Assembly: GCF_015864955.1 (NCBI RefSeq)
Contig: NZ_JADYWE010000001.1
Span: 1,054,001-1,118,000, forward strand
Source: Salinibacterium sp. NK8237
GTDB lineage: Bacteria; Actinomycetota; Actinomycetes; Actinomycetales; Microbacteriaceae
DNA length: 64,000 nt
Direction of reading: 5' to 3'
Made by a program: the position numbers and the translations under genes. Positions within the stretch are counted from its first letter, which is position 1; the number at the start of each line of letters is the position of its first letter. Positions 43,493-51,142 of the stretch are shown piece after piece. Under the pieces are notes generated by a model. That model was given only the letters and a program-made list of their open reading frames with translations, was not told where the DNA came from and did not search any database.

Positions 43493-44392
43493 TTACGCGC
43501 TCTCGAAGACCACGATGGGATCAGTGGTTGGCGCATCCGAGCCACCCTTGGGTTCGATCGTGACACCGACGACATCGCCTACGCCCATTTCGCCATCCAA
43601 GACACGCCAAGTTGGGCCATCGTCGGCGGCGTCCATGAGGCCAGCCGGTCGCGCACCAGCCTCATCGATGTACCACAGTTCATACACCTGATCAGCCGGC
43701 AACGCTTCAAGACCATCAACGATGACCGCGGATGCTGCAAGCTCACCCGACCACACGAAAGTAGCCGTAGCTCCTCCAGCAACAGTAGAAACCAGTCGCT
43801 GCGAATCACTCGCCGCATTGATCGAGGCAAGCTGGTCGGCCTGCTGCGACGCAAAAGTGGACTGCTCAATGTTCGAGCGACCGATCGAATCCGCCACCAC
43901 CCCACCCGCAACAATGAGCGCAACCGCAGCAGCTACCGCCGCGAGCGCCGTTGCCGGACGCGTAAACCAGCGAGCCTGAGCCTTGGTCTGAGCGCGAGTT
44001 GCCGGGGCAGCAGGCGCGGTGCTTGACTGCTCGGCCGAGTCGGCGGCCGCGAGCGAAACCTGAGGCGCCAGAGACGTGACCGGGGCAGACGGGGCGGATG
44101 CGACATCCGCAGTGCCGGCGTCGTTGCTGGTTGCAACAACGTTGGCTTCACGCGGCAACTGCGGAGTCTGCGCAATCAGCGCCATGAGGTTGTTCTTAAG
44201 CGCTGGCGGCGGCGTAACCGGGTCAACGGCCAGGCCGAGTGCTACTGCCGTGTCAAGGAGTTCAGTGGTTTCGGTGCGAGTTTCGCTGGACGAGGCCAGG
44301 TGCTTCTCGAAGGCTTCGCGCTCTTCTGGGCTTAGCGCGTTGAGGGCGTAGGCGCCAGATTGGGCGGCGAAGTCGTCGTTGCGGTCGTTCAT
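43493..44392 (-). CDS. rskA: RskA-type anti-sigma factor
   Basis: Membrane anti-sigma factor (299 residues). The N-terminal cytosolic anti-sigma domain (QSGAYALNALSPEEREAFEKHL, about 10-31) holds the sigma factor; a proline/alanine-rich linker, one transmembrane helix (about 149-168) and an extracytoplasmic RskA domain (VYELWYIDEAGARPAGLM) follow. Mycobacterial RskA is cut by Rip1 to release SigK. ATGA overlap with the sigma gene shows coupled synthesis. Confidence 0.94.
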   Translation of the reverse strand: MNDRNDDFAAQSGAYALNALSPEEREAFEKHLASSSETRTETTELLDTAVALGLAVDPVTPPPALKNNLMALIAQTPQLPREANVVATSNDAGTADVASAPSAPVTSLAPQVSLAAADSAEQSSTAPAAPATRAQTKAQARWFTRPATALAAVAAAVALIVAGGVVADSIGRSNIEQSTFASQQADQLASINAASDSQRLVSTVAGGATATFVWSGELAASAVIVDGLEALPADQVYELWYIDEAGARPAGLMDAADDGPTWRVLDGEMGVGDVVGVTIEPKGGSDAPTTDPIVVFESA

Positions 44393-44997
44393 GATGCCAC
44401 CCCCATTTCGTCGCGTAAGCGAATCATTCCATCACGTAGTCGGGTTTTGACAGTGCCGACAGGAACCTTGAGCATGCTCGCCACCTCACTGTGGCTATAG
44501 CCGCCGTAATACGCAAGGGAAACAGCTTGGCGCTGGAGTTCAGTCAGTCGGGACATGGCCTTCTCTACCCTTTCGTGTTCGAGTCGGACTTCTATGGTTT
44601 CTGAAACGTGATCGTAGTCCGGGTTGTGATCACGGATGCCGATGCGTACGTCACGGTCGCGAGACGACTGTGATGCACGTACACGGTCAACAGTTCGGCG
44701 GTGAGCCATGGTGAGAATCCAGCTGACCGCGGCGCCCCGGTTCGAGTCGAAACGGGTTGCGGTTTGCCAGATCTCTAAGAAGATTTCTTGCGTCACTTCT
44801 TCGGACTGCGAATGGTCACGCAGGAGCCTCTTGACGAGTCCAAAAACTCGGGGGGCCATCTGGTCATACAGCGCGCTAAATGCGGCTTGATCACCAGTGG
44901 CGACACGCTCGAGTAGGTCTTGCGGGCTTGTGGCGGGCACGCCGGGTTCTTCGGGCGTTACGCCGACATCAGCTTCACGAGACATAAGGACAAGCAT
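44389..44997 (-). CDS. sigK: SigK-type ECF sigma factor
   Basis: An ECF sigma factor of 202 residues. Region 2 (LYDQMAPRVFGLVKRLL, QEIFLEIWQTATRFD, about 40-90), region 4 (LTELQRQAVSLAYYGGYSHSEVASML, about 143-168, and GTVKTRLRDG). ATG at 44997 follows AGGAACCT. With rskA it forms the SigK-RskA module. A promoter of its own type lies upstream (autoregulation), and similar promoters precede the fasciclin gene and dipZ at 4-5 kb, matching the mycobacterial SigK targets. Confidence 0.92.
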   Translation of the reverse strand: MLVLMSREADVGVTPEEPGVPATSPQDLLERVATGDQAAFSALYDQMAPRVFGLVKRLLRDHSQSEEVTQEIFLEIWQTATRFDSNRGAAVSWILTMAHRRTVDRVRASQSSRDRDVRIGIRDHNPDYDHVSETIEVRLEHERVEKAMSRLTELQRQAVSLAYYGGYSHSEVASMLKVPVGTVKTRLRDGMIRLRDEMGVAS

Positions 44998-45511
44998 GAC
45001 AGGTTCCTGTGCTCCTTCATCGCAGTTTTCGGGTTCAGCAGCGAATCTTCAGTCAGTGGATGCGGGCCGACACTGGAGTGTGTCAGTTGCTTTCACTGGT
45101 GGGTAATTCGGTGCCCTCGCGTGAAGGGATTGGTCGGCATTCAGAAACCGTGGTGTTGCCTTGCGGTGCAGTGCGGTCGTGCCGCATTGTGCCCGCACAG
45201 AAGAAAAGCCGAGCCACAGAGAACGCCTCACGACGCAGGGCCGCTCTAAGCGGCTAATTTTGGAGCCCGGGGTTACTGTGGCCCGGCGAAGAAAAGTGTA
45301 GCAAAGGGCTCCCTGTGTGCACGCTCCGAACGCGCGCTTGTGAGCAGAGGGCGTTTGTTTCCAATTTGTGCGGATTTCGTGACAAATATATTGCAATGCC
45401 GATGTTTCCGACATTTTTTAATGATTTTCCTGCTCATATGTGCAAATATCAGTCAGCCCTACAGCGCAGCGGGGCATCCGGTGCACATCACGAATGCTAG
45501 GAGTACTTGCA
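44998..45511. other. Long intergenic region between sigK and potD
   Basis: 514 bp without a convincing gene. The left part holds the SigK-type promoter (45106-45133). In the middle is a short hairpin GCCGCT-CTA-AGCGGC followed by TAATTTT. The right part is distinctly AT-rich, with an inverted repeat ATTTGT-N12-ACAAAT (45364-45387) and T-runs before 45425, likely the potD regulatory region. Open frames here lack ribosome sites and protein-like composition. Confidence 0.6.
45106..45133 (-). promoter_or_regulatory. Putative autoregulatory SigK promoter of sigK-rskA
   Basis: On the minus strand CCAATC (45133-45128), 16 bp, CCGAAT (45111-45106). Leader about 100 nt to the ATG at 44997. Same spacing as the sites at 4669-4696 and 5098-5125. 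Confidence 0.7.
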
Positions 45512-46723
45512 ATGAAGTCCAAGCCCTTACCTGCTGATCCGATCATCCGCGAGTTGGTCCGCAAGGCCCAGAGCGCCACTATGAATCGACGTGCGTTGCT
45601 GACCGGCGCCGCTGCAGGTGCGACAGGGCTCGCGCTCTCCGCTTGCTCGACCGGCCCCGATGAATTAACCGCAGCCCCAGACACCAGCGCCACCGACAAG
45701 CTCATCCGTTGGGATAACTGGGCGCTCTATGTCGACGTGGATGACGCGGGCAACTACCCCACGATCGACGCCTTCGAAGCTCAGACCGGCATCACGGTCG
45801 AATACACCGAAGCGGTTGACGACAACAACACCTACTACGCCAAGGTCAAAGACCAGCTCTCGCTCGGTCAAGACATCGGAGCAGACGTGGTCTGCCTTAC
45901 CGACTGGATGGCCACTCGCCTCATCCGCTTTGGCTACGCCCAGAAGCTTGATCGCAGCAAGATGCCGAACGTAGACAACCTGTTGCCGTCGCTGCAAAAC
46001 GTCGACTTTGACCCGGGTCGCGAGTTGAGCATCCCGTGGCAGGGCGGCTTCGCAGGCATTTGCTGGAATAAGGAACTGCTGCCCGGCGGAATCGAATCCG
46101 TTGAGGATCTCTGGAAAGCCGAGCTCAAGGGACGCGTCGGTGTGCTCTCGGAAATGCGCGACACCATGGGCCTCATCATGCTCGCCCAGGGCGTCGATAT
46201 CGCTGGAGACTGGGGCGACGACGAGTTCAACGCAGCGATCGACGAGTTCTCGAAGCAAGTCGCCGATGGCCAGATTCGCAATATCAAAGGCAACTCGTAC
46301 AAAGAGGACCTCGTCAACGGCGATACCGTGGCTGCAATTGTGTGGTCGGGCGACATCGTGCAGCTCAATGCCGAAAACGGAGACAAGTGGGAGTTCATCG
46401 TTCCCGACGATGGCGGAACTCTGTGGAACGACAACTTCATGGTGCCGATTGGCAGTGGAGCGAAGTCGAACGTGGAAGAGATGATCAACTACTACTACGA
46501 CCCCGAGGTCGCTGCCGAGGTAGCCGCCTACGTGAACTACATCACCCCGGTCAGTGGAGCCCAAGAGGCCGCCGCTGCCATCGATCCTGAACTCGCCGAC
46601 AACAAACTGATTTTCCCCGATGACGAGATGCTGTCGAAAGCATTCGTGTTCCGTGAGCTCGACAGCTCTGAAGAGCAGAAGTACAACACTGCTTTCCAGA
46701 GCGTCGTGCTCGGGGCAGCTTAA
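45512..46723 (+). CDS. potD: Spermidine/putrescine-binding protein (PotD/PotF type)
   Basis: Extracytoplasmic polyamine-binding lipoprotein (403 residues). An unusual 22-residue cytosolic lead precedes NRRALLTGAAAGATG, a twin-arginine-like signal ending in the lipobox LALSACST. The mature fold is PotD-like: LIRWDNWALYVDVDD, DVVCLTDWMATRLIRFGYAQKLD, IPWQGGFAGICWNKELL, AIVWSGDIVQL. ATG at 45512 follows AGGAG. First gene of potDABC; its stop shares one base with the start of potA. Confidence 0.92.
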   Translation: MKSKPLPADPIIRELVRKAQSATMNRRALLTGAAAGATGLALSACSTGPDELTAAPDTSATDKLIRWDNWALYVDVDDAGNYPTIDAFEAQTGITVEYTEAVDDNNTYYAKVKDQLSLGQDIGADVVCLTDWMATRLIRFGYAQKLDRSKMPNVDNLLPSLQNVDFDPGRELSIPWQGGFAGICWNKELLPGGIESVEDLWKAELKGRVGVLSEMRDTMGLIMLAQGVDIAGDWGDDEFNAAIDEFSKQVADGQIRNIKGNSYKEDLVNGDTVAAIVWSGDIVQLNAENGDKWEFIVPDDGGTLWNDNFMVPIGSGAKSNVEEMINYYYDPEVAAEVAAYVNYITPVSGAQEAAAAIDPELADNKLIFPDDEMLSKAFVFRELDSSEEQKYNTAFQSVVLGAA

Positions 46724-47904
46724 TGACGACAGACACTTTTGCGGAGAGTGGTGCCGACCTCGAGTTGGTGGGAATCCATAAACGCTTTCCCGGCTTCACC
46801 GCGATTGAAGAACTCAATCTCACGATCCCCGCAGGGTCATTTTTTGCATTGCTCGGCCCATCGGGGTGCGGCAAGACCACAACGTTGCGACTAGTCGCTG
46901 GCCTTGAGGCTCCGACGGCCGGGCGAATCCTGCTCGGCGGAACTGACGTGACCAACCAGAAGTCGTTCCAGCGCCCCGTCAACACGGTGTTTCAGAGCTA
47001 CGCGCTATTCCCGCACATGACCGTGCTTGAAAACGTTGCTTTCGGATTGCGCCGCCGCAAGATGGCCGATCCCTTAGGCAAAGCGCACGAAGTGCTGCGT
47101 CTGGTCGAGCTTGACCATCTCGCTAGCCGGCGACCTCAGCAGCTCTCCGGAGGGCAGCAGCAGCGCGTTGCTCTGGCACGTGCCATCGTCAATCGGCCAG
47201 CACTGCTTCTGCTCGATGAACCGCTAGGAGCACTCGACCTCAAGTTGCGTCGCCAGATGCAGCTTGAGCTCAAGACCATCCAAGAGGATGTCGGCCTTAC
47301 GTTCCTGCACGTGACCCACGATCAAGAAGAGGCCATGACTATGGCCGACACGATCGCCGTAATGAACAAGGGCCGCATCGAGCAGATGGGCGCCCCCCAA
47401 GAGCTCTACGAATTGCCGAGAACGTCGTTTGTGGCGAACTTCCTTGGCCAGTCCAATCTGTTCACCGGCCCGGTTGTCAGCACGACAAGCGCGGGTGTGG
47501 CAGTGGATGTCGCGGGTCACAAGATTGTGGTCCCCACCACCCGAGCCCATCGCACAACGGGCGAAATCACGATCGGCGTGCGCCCCGAGAAGCTGACCTT
47601 GCACTCCACAAAGCCCGCACATGACGCTGATGTCAACGTGATGGGCCCCGGCCGCGTCACGGATGTCTCGTTCAGCGGTGTGAGCACCCAGTATTTGGTT
47701 GAGGTTCCTGGCGCCGACACGCTCATTGTGTTCGCGCAAAACATGACCTTCGGCTCTGACGTCAAGTTCGGAGACGAAGTCTGGGTCAGTTGGGGCGTCG
47801 GCCACGGTTTCGGCCTTGACGACGATCCTGCGGATGCTCCGCGGTTCGAGGCTGACTTCGACACTCGCTCGATTGCCGCGCAGCGCCACCTCGAGGGTGC
47901 GTAG
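46723..47904 (+). CDS. potA: Polyamine ABC importer ATPase
   Basis: ATPase subunit (393 residues): Walker A GPSGCGKTTT near residue 46, Q-loop FQSYALFPHM, signature [14 protein letters not shown], Walker B LLLDEPLGALD, H-loop THDQEEAMTMADTI, then a TOBE domain (IGVRPEKLTLH, from about 245). Overlaps potD by one base and precedes potB by 2 bp. Confidence 0.94.
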   Translation: MTTDTFAESGADLELVGIHKRFPGFTAIEELNLTIPAGSFFALLGPSGCGKTTTLRLVAGLEAPTAGRILLGGTDVTNQKSFQRPVNTVFQSYALFPHMTVLENVAFGLRRRKMADPLGKAHEVLRLVELDHLASRRPQQLSGGQQQRVALARAIVNRPALLLLDEPLGALDLKLRRQMQLELKTIQEDVGLTFLHVTHDQEEAMTMADTIAVMNKGRIEQMGAPQELYELPRTSFVANFLGQSNLFTGPVVSTTSAGVAVDVAGHKIVVPTTRAHRTTGEITIGVRPEKLTLHSTKPAHDADVNVMGPGRVTDVSFSGVSTQYLVEVPGADTLIVFAQNMTFGSDVKFGDEVWVSWGVGHGFGLDDDPADAPRFEADFDTRSIAAQRHLEGA

Positions 47905-47906
47905 CG

Positions 47907-48824
47907 ATGGCTTTCGCGGCTTTCTCTACGACAGCTGCTCCGTCTTCTTCTGACAGCATCAAGAAGAAGAGCCCGGTGGCGCTCCTGTTACTCCTGCCCG
48001 GCATCCTGTACCTCGTTCTCTTCTTTCTCGCTCCCCTGGTGTCGCTGCTGCTGACGTCGTTCAAAGTGCCGGCAGAGTTCGGAGACATTGGCGAGTTCAG
48101 TTACGCGTTCCGTTGGGAAAACTACACAGACGTCATCAGCGCGTACTGGCCCCACATCCTTCGCTCATTCGGCTACGCGATCACGGCCACGTTCTTTGCT
48201 CTGATCATTAGTTACCCGCTGGCGTATTTCATCGGAGTCAAAGCCCGTCGTTGGCCACTGCTGCAGAGCCTCGCCCTAGTGATGGTCGTCGCGCCGTTCT
48301 TCATCAGCTTTCTGCTGCGCACGCTGGCGTGGAAGCAGATCTTCTCGGATGAATCGTTCCTGGTGACCTCGCTCAAAGCAATGTCGTTGCTTGCCCCGGA
48401 TGCCCACGTCACGGGAACCGCCTTCTCGGTAATCTTCGGGCTCACCTACAACTTCATCCCGTTCATGACGTTGCCGTTGTACACGACTCTGGAACGGCTC
48501 GACGTGCGCTACCTCGAAGCCGGCAGCGACCTTTATGCCAGCCCGTTCCACGTTTTCCGCAAGGTAACCATCCCGCTATCCATGCCGGGCATCGTGGCAG
48601 GAACCCTGCTCACGTTCATTCCTGCCGCGGGTGACTACATCAATGCGAGCCGAGAGTTTCTCGGTGGCACCGGAACCCAAATGATGGGCAATGTGATCGA
48701 GGCGAACTTTCTCGTGCTGCAAAACTTTCCGGCGGGAGCAGCTCTCTCCATCATTCTGATGTCGGCAATTCTCGTGATGGTGAGCATCTACGTGAAAAAG
48801 TCGGGAACGGAGGACCTGCTGTGA
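47907..48824 (+). CDS. potB: Polyamine ABC importer permease PotB type
   Basis: Six-helix permease (305 residues) with a 20-residue hydrophilic start; LLLLPGILYLVLFFLAPLVS is the first helix. The docking loop LEAGSDLYASPFHVFRKVTIP (about 197-217) matches PotB. Overlaps potC by 4 bp. Confidence 0.93.
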   Translation: MAFAAFSTTAAPSSSDSIKKKSPVALLLLLPGILYLVLFFLAPLVSLLLTSFKVPAEFGDIGEFSYAFRWENYTDVISAYWPHILRSFGYAITATFFALIISYPLAYFIGVKARRWPLLQSLALVMVVAPFFISFLLRTLAWKQIFSDESFLVTSLKAMSLLAPDAHVTGTAFSVIFGLTYNFIPFMTLPLYTTLERLDVRYLEAGSDLYASPFHVFRKVTIPLSMPGIVAGTLLTFIPAAGDYINASREFLGGTGTQMMGNVIEANFLVLQNFPAGAALSIILMSAILVMVSIYVKKSGTEDLL

Positions 48825-49636
48825 AACACTCCATCAGCAAATGGGTATTGCCCGCGTACAGCGCCCTCGCGCTGCTGATCCTCATGATTCCGATTGGCTA
48901 CACCTTCGTCTATAGCTTCAACGATTCGCTCAAGTCGAACATCACCTGGCGCGGATTCACTTTCGACAAGTGGCTCAACGTCTGCAACGTGCAAAACGGC
49001 GCCGTGTGCGAGGCCTTCGGTAACAGCATCTTCATCGGTGTCGTAGCAACAGTGCTGGCGACCACCCTGGGCACCATGATCGCCATAGCGATGGTGCGCT
49101 ATCGGTTCAAGTTCCGCTCGCAGCTGAGCCTGTTCCTGTTCCTCCCCATGGCCACCCCGGAAGTTGTATTGGGTGCCGGACTTGCTGCCCAGTTCCTGTC
49201 GATCGGTGTTCCGAAGGACATGCTGACCATCATTTTGGCCCACACGATGTTCTGCATCAGCTTTGTGGTCGTCGCCGTGAAGGCCCGCGTTGCCAGCTTG
49301 GATCCGGCGCTCGAAGAAGCCGGCCGCGACCTCTACGGCTCAGCGCTTCAGGTGTTCCTGCGCATCACGTTCCCGCTGTTACTCCCCGGGATTCTCGCCG
49401 CAGCCCTGCTGTCGTTCGCGCTGTCATTCGACGACTTCATCATCACCAACTTCAACTCGGGCGCGGTGTCGACCTTCCCCAAGTACATCTGGGTATCGGC
49501 AGCGCGAGGAATCCCTGCTGAAGCGAACGTTCTCGCTTCGGCCGTGTTCATCCTCGCGCTGATCGTTGTCGTCACCGTGCAGGTATCAGGCGCGGCTCGA
49601 GCGAAGCGGCTGGCGAAGATCCACCAGAGCGAATAG
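48821..49636 (+). CDS. potC: Polyamine ABC importer permease PotC type
   Basis: Second permease (271 residues), six helices; docking loop LEEAGRDLYGSALQVFLRITFP (about 164-185), and SFDDFIITNFNSG, a PotC hallmark. GTG start overlapping potB. Last gene of the operon. Confidence 0.93.
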   Translation: MKHSISKWVLPAYSALALLILMIPIGYTFVYSFNDSLKSNITWRGFTFDKWLNVCNVQNGAVCEAFGNSIFIGVVATVLATTLGTMIAIAMVRYRFKFRSQLSLFLFLPMATPEVVLGAGLAAQFLSIGVPKDMLTIILAHTMFCISFVVVAVKARVASLDPALEEAGRDLYGSALQVFLRITFPLLLPGILAAALLSFALSFDDFIITNFNSGAVSTFPKYIWVSAARGIPAEANVLASAVFILALIVVVTVQVSGAARAKRLAKIHQSE

Positions 49637-49697
49637 TGCACAGTCGCTCGCTTCGGACCGCGCCCATTGGCTTTCGGGCTCGATGCGCCCGGATGCG

Positions 49698-50327
49698 TTA
49701 GTCGAGTGAGCCTGCGCGGAATAGTTTTGCGCAGGCCGTGAACTCTTGAGCCGTGAGCGAGTAGCGAGCCGCTCGAGTGGTGAGCTCACTCGCACGCTCG
49801 GGATTGAGGAGCTCCTGATCATCCGCAACGCTCGTCGCGCCCGACGCCAAGATGCGACTGAAGGATGCCGCCCGATCGAGGGCGACCCCAAAGTCGCCGT
49901 GGAAGAGCCCGCGCAAAATCTGGTCCGCAAGCTCCTTGATCTCGTGAGGCCCGGTCGGATTCACGGCACCGGTCACAGCGGCATCGATAGTGGGAAGAAT
50001 CTCGATACCCCGCTGGAAGAGAAGGCTTGTGCCCACCGCATCCTGCTGGATGACAGCACGCAGCAGATAGATGCGCCAGAGTGCGCCCGGAAGGCTGCTG
50101 GCGCTCGATCGCGACCAGAGTTCCGCGAGCGCATCGATGCCGTGCTTGTCGGTGTACGCGACGATGCGGTCGACCACGGCAGGGTCATCCGAATTGCGGG
50201 CACCATCGATGAGTGCATGGGCCGTGTCATGGGCCGCGCGCATTATTTGGGCTGGATCTTGACCGCCTTCGAATGTGTCAAACTTATCTCCAGAGTATTG
50301 AGTGGGCTTATGGAAGTTATCTGCCAT
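49698..50327 (-). CDS. Conserved helical cytosolic protein, unknown function
   Basis: A soluble 209-residue protein, predicted mainly helical (AAHDTAHALIDGARN, PGALWRIYLLRAVIQQDA, EIKELADQILRGLFHGDFG). No catalytic motif, signal or membrane segment is visible. I do not recognise a characterised family. The ATG at 50327 gives MADNFHKPTQYSG. It is divergent from the tRNA-Lys gene, with 25 bp between the start codon and the tRNA 5' end, so its promoter must overlap or face the tRNA promoter. Confidence 0.75.
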   Translation of the reverse strand: MADNFHKPTQYSGDKFDTFEGGQDPAQIMRAAHDTAHALIDGARNSDDPAVVDRIVAYTDKHGIDALAELWSRSSASSLPGALWRIYLLRAVIQQDAVGTSLLFQRGIEILPTIDAAVTGAVNPTGPHEIKELADQILRGLFHGDFGVALDRAASFSRILASGATSVADDQELLNPERASELTTRAARYSLTAQEFTACAKLFRAGSLD

Positions 50328-50352
50328 AAGTTCACGGTACGCTTAACGTGTA

Positions 50353-50425
50353 GGGCTTGTAGCTCAGTTGGTAGAGCATCGGACTTTTAATCCGCGGGTC
50401 CCGGGTTCGAGTCCCGGCGGGCCCA
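50353..50425 (+). tRNA. tRNA-Lys (UUU)
   Basis: A 73-nt cloverleaf: acceptor GGGCTTG/CGGGCCC, D-arm GCTCAGTTGGTAGAGC, anticodon loop CTTTTAA with anticodon TTT, T-arm CCGGG-TTCGAGT-CCCGG, discriminator A. The CCA end is not encoded. One mismatch at the top of the anticodon stem (T.C) is tolerable. No integrase or repeat of its 3' end was seen nearby. Confidence 0.95.
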
Positions 50426-50521
50426 CATTTTTCTTCGCCTTCGAAGTAGCTGGTTGCGGTTCCTCTCCGGCTTGCGGTTGTTTTCCGCATCCCGGAGAGT
50501 GCCGCGATTAGGCTCCTCATC

Positions 50522-50998
50522 ATGGAGTTATGGGACGCTGGCGGAACGAACTATCTCAGCATCGAGCCCATGGCTTATCAGTTTGAGGATGTACGGGTCG
50601 ATCCCTACGACGCCAACTGGCTGTTGATCGACGGGCGTGCGCGCTGCGGCACCGAAGAATGGAACTTTCTCGAGCCCTGCTTGCTTGTGGAAGAAGCGCG
50701 CAGTCTCGGCACGTGGCTTTTGCGTGCCGCCCGCGGACTTGTTGAGCCGCTAGAGCTGAGCGGGGCGGGCGCGCTGCAGCCCACCATTTCTCACGTCGAA
50801 CCGAACCTCGGATTTGGTCTCGTGAGTTGGGATCCCTCTGCCGTCGTGCTCCGCGCATTCCTCTGGCTTGAGTCACAACCGCCAAGCGTGACGACCGACA
50901 GGGAATTCTTCATGGATCTCACGATCGCGCCGAGTGACCTCACGCGCGCTGTCACCGAGTGGGAGACGGAACTCGCCGAGTTCCCCCTGCGCGGCTAG
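50522..50998 (+). CDS. WapI family immunity-like protein, orphan
   Basis: A 158-residue cytosolic protein. The segment AYQFEDVRVDPYDANWLLID, with EEWNFLEPCLLVEEARSL and LGTWL after it, matches the pattern of the WapI immunity family (GYQFP...DANWL...PCLLTWE...WL), whose Bacillus founder neutralises the toxin of the contact-dependent WapA protein. No toxin-sized neighbour lies in the window, so this is an orphan or a domesticated relative. The ATG at 50522 is the first in frame. It lies between tRNA-Lys and the DUF4132 gene. Confidence 0.7.
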   Translation: MELWDAGGTNYLSIEPMAYQFEDVRVDPYDANWLLIDGRARCGTEEWNFLEPCLLVEEARSLGTWLLRAARGLVEPLELSGAGALQPTISHVEPNLGFGLVSWDPSAVVLRAFLWLESQPPSVTTDREFFMDLTIAPSDLTRAVTEWETELAEFPLRG

Positions 50999-51142
50999 GG
51001 CGCTCACCGCGGATACTGCCGCGACGCTGTCTACGTCGCGCTCAACGCACCCCTATGTGGGGACAGCGGCCCAGCATCCAGCCCCGTAACCTGTCATTGT
51101 GAGGTTGACTCACCCCATGTTCGCGCGCCGGTGAGGAACCAG

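Noticed and set aside
50353..50425. tRNA-Lys as an integration site for a genomic island
   Set aside because: No integrase nearby and no repeat of the tRNA 3' end was noticed downstream within the window.
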